Positions 19,704-29,431 of a stretch of DNA of 29,431 bases are shown piece by piece (the first letter of the stretch is position 1; the number at the start of each line of letters is the position of its first letter). The stretch comes from Lingula anatina (Eukaryota > Brachiopoda > Lingulata > Lingulida > Lingulidae): NCBI RefSeq assembly GCF_001039355.2, contig NW_019775953.1:117622-147052 (forward strand). The letters are read 5' to 3'. A program made the translations under genes and the position numbers. Under the pieces are notes generated by a model. The model saw only the letters and a program-made list of their open reading frames with translations, searched no databases and was not told the origin of the DNA.

Positions 19704-20741
19704 TAATATAAAAATTAAAAGATATATATATGCATTTCACTTCATTGAAATATTATGTATACTGCAATAATTGTATCCAAATAATTAGGATTATTTTTGT
19801 TGTCATTATTTATATTACTATAGTTATAATTGTAATTATTATTATTGTTATTGGTATCCAGATAAATTCTTAAATTCAATATGTATTTGTTGATATCTAG
19901 CTCTAGTTCCTCCTTTTATATTTCTTGAAGTATTGTAGTCTAGTCAGTCATGTGTATGTCCACTGGTCTGTATTTTATTTGATATTCTGTGTTTTCAGAT
20001 TTATTGCCTATATCTGTACATGTATGTAGTATTCGTCTTTGATAGTTTGATTTATGTACTCCAGAGCCCCTTGAGACGCGGTGTGACCTCTGACCCCCCT
20101 CCAGGCTAGATGAAGGCACTAGGGTTATAGTAGGGTTGATGACAAGGTGAAGATAGTCACAGCTGTAAGGTAATGGTCTACCCCATCAAACTACCACCTA
20201 TCTCACTTCACACTTATTATATATATATATAACTGTGTATACTGCATACTTCAGATCTGATTATCAAGTATAGACATCTGGAGTATTCAGTGCTTTGCAT
20301 TTGACCATTGTGTTCTTGGTGACTGCTTAGATACCTGTAATCATCAGTGCAATGTACTGAGCATACTAGTACTTGTCTGATATATGTGTTATTATTTGAC
20401 AACTGTGACTGATCTCTAAGGAAATATGTTACTTAGTAAGTAGAGGTCACTGTGGCTACTGGCTGTAGTTCAGTACCAATAAGCAATGTTTTTGATGTCG
20501 GCTGACAAAGATGACTGTTTTAATGACTGTTTCAGGTATAAATGTGCAAAAAACATGCTGGCACTCAATTTTGGTAATGACAGCATTTTCAGCACCCTAG
20601 GTTCATTTCACAGTTGTGGCTCTTTACTGGCTCCAACATTGTATTTGGATGAATAATGAATAAGGAAGTTCATTTACCATTTCCTATGAAAGTAAAGTGA
20701 GTCTTATTTTCCCATCAGGTCATCTGGCAGGCAGGGAGAGC

Positions 20742-22655
20742 ATGAACCTGTGGCGTGTGGTGGTATGTTTGGTGGCGGCCTGGGTGCTGATCCTAGTCTA
20801 CCTCAGCACTATGGTGATGCAGCCCAGTGACACAGGGGACAAGATGGAGAGACAGCTGACTAAGGCAATGGAAGAAATTCTACTGCTTAAAAAACAGAAC
20901 TTAGAACTACAGAGGTTGACCAATGAACTCAGGTACTGCTTTCTCTGGTTTGAGATTCTGTTTTGACAATGTTTTTTTATTCTATTGAATTTCAATTTTT
21001 CATATTAAATTTACTATTTTCATATGATATTTTAATATGATGAAAATATCAAGGTGGTGTTGTACCAGGGTAGATTAATTGGAAGACAACCAATTTTTTC
21101 ATGCACTCAGGGATGTATGATATGCTGCAAATTTGATTGAGCTTTCAAACCCATCATTAGTCATATAACAGATATGACCCAGGACATAACATGTTTTCAG
21201 GGATGTAAGGCTGGTGGTTGGAGTAGGTGGTGAGAATAGTGCTGCAGTCAAATTACTACAGAATAAATTAAATGAAGCCAATAGAGAAATAAGACAGCTA
21301 AATCTTCAGATGGGAGACAAAGCACCTCTAAATCAAGGTATTAGCAAGCAGATGCATATTTCATTTAGAATTTTTCTTAAGCTGAAATATTAACTTTACT
21401 AGGTGTTTAAACACTGACTTAGTAAAAGTTTAGTTCAGTTGTACTGTCGTTAAGTAAAGATGATTTTAAGATAGATCGAGAAGACATGTCCATGTAGTTC
21501 TAACTGCTACCTTGATTTTATCTTGATATCTCTTGTGGATCACTTCCTGAGGGGGATTAAGACTAAGCATTTGGTATCTTTTTAATATTTTTTGTAGCTG
21601 AGGGTGATGCTGTTGCTGGCAGTAAAATTCTGTCAGACGGTCCTAGTGCCGAACACGAAAAACTGCGAAGAAAACTTTACAACGGTGTGACAGAGTTGTG
21701 GTACTTCATACGCTCCGAGTTAAAGAAAATAAAAAATGTTGCTAAGGATAATAGACAGTTAAACACAAAAGTGAATGACTTATTAGATGATGCAGGGCAT
21801 CAAGAAAGGTATGTAAATCATGGTTTTATTACTTTATACTTTTTACTAATAAACAGTATATGAATCATGTTTTTATGACTTTATATTTTTTGATAATAAA
21901 TATGTTGAAGGGTTACATAACTGGTAATGCTTGGTCATCTAAAGCGTTGAGTTAGAAGATTGGCTTTCAAAAAGGTCATTAATTGCCTACATATTAGAAT
22001 TTAATCAGATGTAGAAGGCTTAATAAGAACAGTTATTTGACATTTTGAGAATGTTAATTGCTCCAAATTATTGTTTTCCAACAGGTCCATACTAACAGAT
22101 TTGCATAGTTTAAGCCAAATTGATGGAGCAGAAGATTGGAGGAAAAAGGAAGCCAAAGATTTAGAAGCACTTGTACAACGACGATTTCATTATTTGCAGG
22201 TAGATATTTTGAATATTCAAGAATTGATCATATTACAGTGAGATACAGATTCAGCCAGTACCATAGAATATGATATCTAATACATTGATTGTTTTTACAC
22301 GGTTAAAATTCATCATACGTCTAGGAATTGTTAGAATATATAAAATTTGTTTTTAAGCGGGTAAAATTCATCATACATCTAGGATTGTGTGATCATTGAA
22401 GCAAATTTTTACTTCAGAATCCCAAAGACTGCCAAAATGCCAAGAAGCTGATCTGTAATGTCAATAAAGGCTGTGGCTTTGGCTGCCAGATCCACCATGT
22501 CGCATACTGTTTTATTCTTGCGTATGCCACTGAACGTACCATGATCCTCCAGTCCAGTGGCTGGCGGTATTCTAGCGGGGGATGGGAGAAAGTGTTCATG
22601 CCTGTGAGTGACAGCTGTCGGAACGCGGCTGCAAAATCCTCCAGAGGCTGGGGAC
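20742..22655 (+). CDS. FUT8: Alpha-1,6-fucosyltransferase, N-terminal half (five coding exons); 3' exons not in window
   Basis: Golgi type II membrane enzyme that adds core fucose to the innermost GlcNAc of N-glycans. Exons: 20742-20932 (start codon; the exon begins at 20719), 21201-21337, 21598-21808, 22085-22199, 22418-22655, all in phase. The protein starts MNLWR, then a hydrophobic anchor (about residues 6-24), then a coiled-coil stem ([13 protein letters not shown], then [16 protein letters not shown]). [32 protein letters not shown] and [16 protein letters not shown] match human FUT8. The last exon has [25 protein letters not shown] and GGWEKVF, keeping the cysteines that form the N-terminal disulfides. 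Translation stops in phase 1 at a good donor (gtaagt). The GT23 catalytic core and SH3 domain should follow, but I found no such exon up to the window end. Confidence 0.95.
21809..21902. repeat. 47-bp two-copy tandem repeat starting at a FUT8 donor
   Basis: Copies at 21809-21855 and 21856-21902 align over their full length (GTATGTAAATCATG against GTATATGAATCATG; ACTTTATA and AATAAA shared). The first begins exactly at the GT of the donor of the third coding exon. Confidence 0.75.
22291..22406. repeat. 58-bp two-copy tandem repeat next to a FUT8 acceptor
   Basis: GTTTTTACACGGTTAAAATT at 22291 recurs as GTTTTTAAGCGGGTAAAATT at 22349, followed by shared CATCATAC and TCTAGGA segments. The second copy ends about 10 nt before the acceptor at 22416-22417. 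Confidence 0.7.
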
Positions 22656-22904
22656 GTAAGTACACTGGAAATAAATAGGTTGCATGTGTTTGTACATAAA
22701 GCCATCACCTGCATCTGTCATCATCAGTACCATTGCCACGGTGTTATACTATTATTGCAATAAATGGGAAACGAGTAACTTATCCTCCTCAAATCTAGTG
22801 GAGAGATTTTTGGCATGAAAAAACAGGTTATTATGTGATTTTTCACACATTGACATTTTTATGGTGTGACTTTGGAATCTTGTAATTGTTACCCTTGATT
22901 AATT

Positions 22905-22934
22905 AGTACCGCCAGCGTGTACGCTGGCGGTACT
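22905..22934. repeat. Perfect 14-bp-arm palindrome with 2-bp spacer
   Basis: Arms 22905-22918 (AGTACCGCCAGCGT) and 22921-22934 (its reverse complement) around GT. GC-rich within AT-rich surroundings, and it sits at the edge of a repeat block, so it may be an element terminus. Confidence 0.9.
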
Positions 22935-22963
22935 CATGGTTTTAGTCCCGACCCGTCTCGTAC

Positions 22964-22999
22964 GGCTCCGCTGGCTCCTGCGGCTCCACCGGCTCCACG
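22964..22999. repeat. 9-bp tandem repeat GGCTCCNNN, 4 copies
   Basis: GGCTCCGCT, GGCTCCTGC, GGCTCCACC and GGCTCCACG in a row inside a GC-rich island (about 22905-23045). An open frame through it is short and not recognisable. Confidence 0.85.
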
Positions 23000-23689
23000 T
23001 ACTGGCGCCGGATACAAGTCACCGTTACCGCTTCTCCTCCTAGACTGCAAGGACTCATGTCCCCATCTCTTGGATTTAGGTCACATATAATCTCAACTTG
23101 AACCCCCTGTTCTTTTTGTCTCAGTCAGTGCATTGGCCTGGGCATGATGCTCGTTGAAACGCACCCTTGTCAAAATTTTTGAAAATTCAATGCCAAATAT
23201 CTCCCAAATCAAAGGAATTATGGGAAAAATTACTACAGAAGCCTGACCAAAAGTCATATGTGAAGATTCCAAATATGCCCTTGGATTTGACTTTTGACCT
23301 TTATTTCAAGGTCAAACGGGCCAAAATTTTCTAAAAATCTTAATTTTTTGCAGAAAAAGTTTTTATTTCTGCTGATTTTCAGAAACTACACAGATCTTAC
23401 CTATAATATTATGGGTAGTTGTTACCCTTTGGGTCATCTTTCATCTTTTTGATTTTGGGGTCAATCGGTGCATTTTTATGGGAGTAGCGGCCATTAGATG
23501 CCGAAACTGAAAACTTTCTCTCTAATTCTGGAACCGTTAATGCTAGAGACCTCTTGTTTTTTGCATTTTGTAGAGCTTATCAAGTGCAACACAGAAGGTG
23601 GTATCCATTTTTCCTTTTTCGATTCAGCTTAGGCATTGCATTATGTCAAAAAGTTCAATATCCGATATTCAGTGGTGAAAATAAAATGT

Positions 23690-24010
23690 GAAATACTCCA
23701 AAATTAGCTGAGATACACCCATAGTTACTATTGAACTTAAATAGGAAAGCATATACTGGCAATCTAACTGAGGCCTTGAAATTGACCTTTGACTTACTTT
23801 TTATGATGAACTATACTTTGCATGTTTTCTGGCATTTATATCTCCAAAATTGGCAAAGAAATGCCCATAGTTACTACTGAACTTGAATAGGAAGTCTTAT
23901 ACTGTGACCTTGAAATTGACCTTTGATCTTCTTTTTCACCATGAACTAAACTTTGCATATTTTCTTGCCCCTCATATCTTCAAAACTAGCAGAGATATGC
24001 CCAGTGTTGC
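23690..24010. repeat. Degenerate ~150-bp tandem repeat, about 2.3 copies
   Basis: Segments starting TACTCCAAAATTAGCTGAGA (23692), TATCTCCAAAATTGGCAAAG (about 23838) and TATCTTCAAAACTAGCAGAG (about 23975) each continue into a GCCCATAGTTACTA-like or related stretch. The first two go on through CCTTGAAATTGACCTTTGA and a GATGAACTA or CATGAACTA segment to TTTGCAT. Confidence 0.7.
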
Positions 24011-24165
24011 CCCTTGGTTTTCTTTTTCATCAGCAAATATGCAACACTGATAATACATTTCGAGGAAAACCAATAGGCCTTTTGTCTAGAAAATCACAGG
24101 AGTGATCAATGTGAGGAAAACACAAGTCAATTCAAAAATTGATAGGACCATTTTTACAGTTATTT

Positions 24166-24175
24166 TTTATTTATT
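24166..24175 (-). terminator. Candidate overlapping poly(A) signals for MGST3
   Basis: TTTATT as written (AATAAA on the gene strand), twice overlapping, about 205 bp beyond the MGST3 stop. It lies in an A/T-rich run that ends at the ambiguous base 24189. Confidence 0.35.
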
Positions 24176-24380
24176 TATTATTATTATTNCACATAAGAGA
24201 ATCACCTAAACAGAGCTCCAGCTACAGATTGCATGCTCAGTTACACTTCTAGCCATGCAGTTGGAAGCAAACTTGTAAAGGAGAGTTAGGCCACATTTAC
24301 AACCAAAAGCACTATGGATGGAATGCCAAAGATAGAAAGTTGGAACTTATGTGAAAAGGCCCAAGTGGTTACTTACATAA

Positions 24381-27300
24381 CTAACGTTTCCAAAACATCC
24401 CATGGTCTTTGATTAAGTTATACCCCAGCATAATTGTGCTACCAAGCATGACCATCTCTGCAATGTGGAGGAATCCACCACGTTTGCGCTTGTCGGGATC
24501 TACAGGATAAAGTCACCATGAGAATGTCAAAAGCAAAACTAAATCCTCCGTGCAAGCAAAAACAACAACAGAAGAAATTAAACTTGTAGCTTACATGTGC
24601 ATATTAGTGCTCACTTAAATGAAGAATTTGTGGGATTAAAAAATTTTGATCAACAGGGCTATAGTTGATAAGTAATTAAATACTGGTGAAGATTCACAAA
24701 AATGTTAGTCCCCCTTTAAGCTACAATAGACTATATCATACAGTCAGATGGCAACCGGCTGAAAAACGTAACGTCATGGCGGTTATTTGAAACTTTTCAG
24801 TGAGTGCGCGTCACGAAGTAGCGCCGTTTCTGGACAAATGCGATGGCTGACGTGAAAAACTGAACCTTGCAAATAAAACCAGTTTAAAAACAAACCAGGT
24901 CGTTTTGAGTTGTGATTTTGTAAAGATAATAAGAAAAGTCCATGCTCTTACCCTCGATTTAAAAGGATTACTGGAATATGCAAAAATTTAAATGAAATAT
25001 GTTCACGTTTTTGAATTTTGAAAATAAAAGTTCTCAAAATGAGTATCGTAGGGGGTGGGACTATGTTGCGAGAAAAAAGTTGCCGGCCCTGGATTTATCT
25101 CATTTTTAGATAGAAGTTAAAACACCACCTAATGTTTAAAATTTCAAAGTTTCAAGAACGTGTTATTTCTTGTTTTGTCACCAGAAGAAAAAATCCAAGA
25201 TGCAGCTCAAATAATGACGAAAAAATGCGGTCTCAGACCGTCGCAAAAAGTACATTTATTTGAAGGTTACATCTTTATTAAAAATATCACCACATGCATC
25301 ATTTCAAAGAAAAACGATCAAATAATATCTCTGTCACTGTAACTTTCGTGTATGCATTCCTGGAAAGTTTTACGATGACCTTGAACTACTAAAGCATTGT
25401 GGGATTTCCTATTGAACGGTCAAGGCTAGATAATCCCGCCGATAACAAAATTTTCTATCATTATTTAGTGTTTTGTATGGTATTTTATCGTTTATATAAA
25501 AAAAATTATCATAAGAAAATGATCCGATTTTATTTATGTATTCTGATATCATTTATGCAGGCGATTATATGTTGACCTATTTATAAAACAACGCGCATAT
25601 TTGTAAAAAAAAAGTATCCAAAAAGTATCAAAGATTCAAATGCCACATTCCAAATAGCAGGGTAGCTAAGTCCATTATTGCAAAATAAAAGGGAGTGTGG
25701 GAGTTATAGAAGAACCAAGATTTTAGAATAAATCGCTTAAGATTTGATTTGCCACGTACGTACTTCGTACATATAGCCTATACATGTATGTATATATGCA
25801 TTTTGAATAATATCTTAAGTTGAAAATTTAGGATTTCTATGGCAAGTTTAGTGCTTCTTTTCCATTCCATTTTCTTGTTCTTGTGTACTATAGTATACTT
25901 ATTAAACTCGTCCACACCACATGAAAAAACATGTTTTAAAGCAGTTCTCATTATGAAGTAAGGTTCATTATTTTACCATGAATAAACAACAAATTATATT
26001 AGCAGAGCCGCAGTCCGTAATGGTAAACAGAATTTAAAAGATATGTTAAGTCTGCTCGTAACTCAGGATTGTGCAGATAAGCCTTATGGCAGCAAATTTT
26101 GTGGAGGATTCGCAACCGGCTTGACTTGTGCAGGTGCGATAGAAGGATAAAATATCTTCTTTCGAAATAAGGCATCTAGAAAGGTAAAATGATTTTTACG
26201 CCTAGGATATTGTTTATTTTACTTAAAGGGACAATTTATTGTGCAAATAAGTTATAACTTTATTGATTCTCGAAATTTAGTGAAATCTCCAGACCTTCAC
26301 TTGCTTCTGTATTGGAGAATATGACGTCAGAATATGACTGACATCTAGCGGAATAGAGTCAAAAATGCACTTCAACAGCTCGCATAAAAAGTTGCCACGA
26401 AAAAATTTTGATGAAAATTGGCACGTATTTTTCTTATTGAAAAAGCCTCATTTTACGGACTTTTCTAAGACGTGTTATTTCTAATAAAGGAGATATCTTA
26501 ATTTGTTACAGTGTTGCTACGGCCAAAAATTTACCTGTTGGCCGATTTCCTCGAGTTCTAGCTCATTCATTTCTGCTTACTTATAGGTAAATCGCAGACG
26601 TTGAGACTCGCAGTGAACTCTGCTATCACGTCTTAATTCTTCACAAGCAAGTATAACGGCAATTAAGGATAATTCATGAATTCCCACGAAGGTTACGCAA
26701 TTTACAAAAATTCAATGACGACGTCATCTCAGCGCATGCGCTCCGTTCTGAATATTTTACTACGCGCGGCCAGTTGCCATCTGACTGCATATGATGTCCT
26801 CAACTAAAATAAGTCGAATGCTGTGGTTTGTTAAGATTGAGATAGCGAAAAAATAAAAATAAATAAATAAATAAATAAATATTAATACCAAATAATTTAA
26901 CAGCTGATAATGTCATGCTTTCAAATACTTGAATTACCATAAGAAACAAATAACAGTTAATAGTGGGAAAATTTACTGGTGATAACAATATTTTCAAAAA
27001 AAAAAATTTTTTTTTAATTAAAAAAAAAACAATCTAGGAATAAACAGTAAAGCACATTGTACGACAGATTAAAATATAAATCTATCTTTTAACTATCCAA
27101 ATAACACAAACATGCTATCAGGTTGTCACATATTCCATTTTTTTCTTTTTCTAAGGAAGAAAATAATATTTATCTCTTGTACAAAAGAAATTCATGTTAT
27201 ACCCATCATGGAATTTTTTGAAATTCAATTATTGTTCATATTGTTCATTGGATATAACATTCCAATTCTGAAAGATTATTAATGAAGTTCTCTGTCTTAT

Positions 27301-28769
27301 TTAAAATGATAAAAAACTACAGTAATTTTATATCAAATTTTATCCATGTGTTATATCTTTACCTTTAATTATGCACAATACCCTTACCTCCAGTATTATA
27401 ACCAAGTGCATACACTATACGACCCACCAAGTACACGGTACCCATGCCAGCACTGATTTTCTGTAAATTGATATATAAACCATAGAATTACATATGTCAA
27501 GAGATGACATTAATTATGTCATTACTTCTATATTATTTTTTATTGATTTTGCACAGCCACCTTCATATATATATATATATATTAAACTCAAGTACATTGT
27601 ACTGCGATGGATTGAGAATTTTGGAAAGGGGTAAAATGTCAATATATAGATTTGTTGGCTGTCATCATTTTTATAATTGTGATTGGTAATCTAGAAACCC
27701 TATTTCTTATTCCCATACTTCCAAGACTGTAGTTTTACCACCTGACATGTGTCTAGCCGGCTATCACAAAACTTACTGGATACTGCAGTCCACCAAGGAA
27801 AAGGAGCATTAAAAATGGAGGATAATTTTCAAGACTGAAATTAAAAGAAGACAAAAACACCTATACTTACATCGACATTTCTTTGGTATCACAGGATATG
27901 GGTGGCTTAAAGTAGACTATCACATAAATGAACGTGGCACAATTAATGGTATTATCTCAGGGACCATAACCCTATTGTGCTAGCAGGATCAATCCATCTT
28001 TGAGGGATTCTCGCTAAATTGTATTCAGTTTAAGCGTGCACAAAAAGTTAATTACCCCCCTAGCAGCTTCAGTGGGCTCGAGTCTTGACAGACATTTTAA
28101 CTGCTTTACTGAATGCAATTTAGCAAGAATCCCCTTGGGGTTAGATCGATCATGCTAGCAAGATAGGACTATGGGAACCAAGTGTTAGTATACATACACT
28201 GTAACTTAATCACAAAGACCGTACATTGTATTTTAAAGATAAAGTTTCAACTGGTGCATGGGCAGTCAAGTCATGGGACTTACAAGTTTTGGTGAGACCT
28301 TTGGATGCAGTTGAACTGGTTCTCTCCATTGTTGACAGAACTGTATGTTAGAGGATACTGGAAATGAAAGTTTAACAATGTGCAAATGTACGTTAGTTAT
28401 AATGAACCAAAATGTGTTTGCTTGCATAAGGGGTAGAGAAATAATACAGAAACATTGTATGCAGAAAAAAATTTAAAAAACAGTACAAAACTAAAGCAGG
28501 CAGATTTAAGACATGTTTAGGAGACACAAAGTTTTCGCATATGCAAACACGTATTGTACAGTAAATACTAAGGAAAAATGTTGCTTCTTAGTTTTTGTAA
28601 CCAGCGAAACATTAAATCGGAATTCAAAATGTACACCACTTACGGGAACCTCAAACTTCTTACGGGCATTTGCCACATTCATAGCGTGCCACATATTAAC
28701 AAAGATGCTTCCTGCCCCTGTCATGACCACCAGACCATAGTCTTCAGGGAGAACTTTGGACAGACTCAT
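24381..28769 (-). CDS. MGST3: Microsomal glutathione S-transferase 3, complete, 5 coding exons
   Basis: MAPEG-family ER membrane enzyme that conjugates glutathione to lipid electrophiles such as leukotriene A4 and reduces lipid hydroperoxides. Minus-strand exons in order: 28769-28644, 28357-28284, 27834-27777, 27460-27388, 24499-24381. Phases join; 149 residues (human 152). Exon 1: MSLSKVLPEDYGLVVMTGAG, first membrane helix, then ARKKFEVP. Exon 2: FNCIQRSHQN. With exon 3 this makes R-x3-N-x2-E followed by NYPPFL, the MAPEG glutathione-binding pattern. Exon 4: MGTVYLVGRIVYALGYNTG with the conserved Arg and Tyr residues. Exon 5: DPDKRKRG, last helix, ending in a basic KR tail unlike the human Cys-rich end. 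The last intron (about 2.9 kb) contains a TIR element. The gene lies opposite to, and possibly within, FUT8. Confidence 0.95.
24741..26787. mobile_element. ~2.05-kb non-autonomous DNA transposon-like element with TIRs
   Basis: The left end CAGTCAGATGGCAACCGG (24741-24758) is matched in inverted orientation by the right end CCAGTTGCCATCTGACTG (26770-26787), with one mismatch. CATA flanks both sides (24737-24740 and 26788-26791), consistent with a 4-bp target duplication. The interior has several CGTCA or TGACG motifs near both ends and no transposase-like frame; the longest open stretch (25160-25342) is 60 codons and unrecognisable. Inserted in the last MGST3 intron. Superfamily not assigned. 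Confidence 0.75.
27562..27582. repeat. Short (AT)n run
   Basis: AT dinucleotide run of about ten units in an MGST3 intron. Confidence 0.7.
27955..28190. mobile_element. Foldback MITE, copy 4
   Basis: Fourth member of the family at 16245-18297, in an MGST3 intron. The left arm has GTGCTAGCAGGATCAATCC, GAGGGATTCTCGCTAAATTG and ATTCAGTTTAAG. The right arm has CTGAATGCAATTTAGCAAG, ATCCCCTTGGGG, AGATCGATCATGCTAGCA and ATGGGAACCAAG. Central AATTACCCCCCTAGCAGCTTCAGT matches the loop region of copy 1 (motif broken here as AATTACC, CTAGCAG, TTCAGT). Confidence 0.8.
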
Positions 28770-28849
28770 GATGCTTTACAATAAGTAGCCTTAAATAAAG
28801 ACATTTAGTTAGAATTCAACCGTGTTTCAATGCACTAAGGCAGCTGATA

Positions 28850-28851
<2 letters not shown>

Positions 28852-28915
<64 letters not shown>
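28852..28915. repeat. (AT)n microsatellite, about 32 units
   Basis: Long uninterrupted TA/AT run between the first MGST3 coding exon and its probable upstream non-coding exon. It produces a spurious YIYIYI open frame on the plus strand. Confidence 0.95.
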
Positions 28916-28917
<2 letters not shown>

Positions 28918-29301
28918 ACTGTGATGCAATATAATCAGCAAATTGAGTCATGTACTGTAGAATTTCTTCTGGAAATTATACAGTACATGTACTTCTACAT
29001 GTACATTACGACACACACTTTCATTTGAGTTCCCCTTATGACTCTTGTTTACTTGTTTATCCTGGCCTTGGTAATTTTATAAAAGTTTGAAATTATTTAA
29101 GATTAAGGTTAACTTTCCTGTTGAAATGTTTTTGAGCACCCATGCACAATGCACTTTCACTTTAAGAGAACCTAAGTGACACTCCACAAAATTCGATCCC
29201 GAAGTGCTCCTTGTTGCAATAAATATTACATGAGTGTAACCACTGTCATACAAGACTAAATATTTGTGAAATTGTGAAATTTGCTTTTGATAATCCCTTA
29301 C

Positions 29302-29431
29302 CTAGCAAGTTGTAAGATGGCGAGCTTGAAGTGCAATCCCAGTAACCTTGACCTAAAAAGACACACGTGTGTGGAGGACGGGTTAGTAGGTCACACGATC
29401 TCACCCTGAGCTTCAGAGCTGACTTGACACT
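29302..29431 (-). promoter_or_regulatory. Probable non-coding first exon and promoter-proximal region of MGST3
   Basis: On the minus strand a good donor (CTAG|gtaagg, exon end at 29302) pairs with an acceptor TTATTTAAG before 28789, 20 nt upstream of the MGST3 start codon. The exon would contain AAGATGGCG (plus strand 29314-29322), a YY1-like motif common around start sites. The transcription start is at or beyond the window edge. Confidence 0.4.

Larger units (their letters stand above)
15601..20718. other. Interval between MAX and the first FUT8 coding exon
   Basis: No coding sequence can be supported. It probably includes FUT8 5' UTR exons and a long first intron, since 20718 is an acceptor (TTTTCCCATCAG) in front of the start codon. 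It holds three foldback elements (16245-16505, 17806-18071, 18072-18297), a (TG)22 run at 19659-19702 and short AT runs. Open frames at 16454-16642 and 18384-18614 have no recognisable domain. Confidence 0.5.
22656..24190. other. FUT8 intron or intergenic sequence with a dispersed repeat block
   Basis: No gene. From about 22905 to 24060 the sequence has the look of a dispersed repeat. It begins with a perfect GC-rich palindrome and a 9-bp repeat, continues with degenerate TGACCTTGAAATTGACC-like motifs, and includes a roughly 150-bp unit repeated two to three times at 23690-24010. An N at 24189 marks an undetermined base or join next to an ATT run. Confidence 0.5.

Noticed and set aside
22409-22714. 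Two long minus-strand open frames
   Set aside because: They are antisense shadows of the FUT8 exon at 22418-22655.
25160-25342. 60-codon frame inside the 2-kb TIR element as a transposase remnant
   Set aside because: No catalytic or DNA-binding motif visible; too short to support.
28513-28784. Plus-strand open frames near 28.5-28.8 kb
   Set aside because: Antisense of MGST3 coding exon 1 and its intron.

Overview
This is an AT-rich, intron-dense animal genome segment. It carries parts or all of five recognisable spliced nuclear genes with GT-AG introns, many microsatellites and several foldback or terminal-inverted-repeat elements. Short introns, vertebrate-like orthologues and repeats such as TAGGCCTA and CAGGCCTGTAGCCAG point to a marine invertebrate bilaterian (mollusc, hemichordate or echinoderm type). 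The phylum cannot be fixed from the sequence alone. I built the gene models by hand from splice sites, exon phase and remembered family sequence; exon phases are compatible at every junction used.

Layout: (1) 1-1602 (+) is the 3' end of a GH35 beta-galactosidase-like gene (GLB1L2/L3 type), preceded by a 54-bp tandem array. (2) 3696-10830 (+) is a complete 14-exon protein farnesyltransferase beta subunit gene (FNTB) with three large tandem arrays in its introns. (3) 13909-15119 (-) is a complete 5-coding-exon MAX gene (bHLH-leucine zipper partner of MYC), convergent with FNTB. (4) 20742-22655 (+) is the N-terminal half of alpha-1,6-fucosyltransferase (FUT8). Its catalytic exons are not in the window. 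(5) 24381-28769 (-) is a complete 5-coding-exon microsomal glutathione S-transferase 3 gene (MGST3), lying where the rest of FUT8 would be expected, with a ~2-kb TIR element in one intron.

The genes do not form a pathway. Their order is informative: FNTB(+), MAX(-), FUT8(+) matches, from memory, the linkage and orientation on human 14q23.3, so this looks like an ancient bilaterian block with GLB1L and MGST3 as local neighbours.

The most unusual signal is a set of tandem arrays that sit on exon-intron junctions. The 54-bp array repeats the splice acceptor and first 26 nt of a GLB1L exon, in frame and without stops. Three FNTB arrays (68, 42 and 71 bp units) repeat the end of an exon plus its donor site, with the genuine exon always at the array edge. 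Weaker two-copy versions start at a FUT8 donor and at FNTB exon 13. Each array therefore holds many potential splice sites. In FNTB any use of the extra donors meets a stop codon, while in GLB1L each extra acceptor would add 18 residues.
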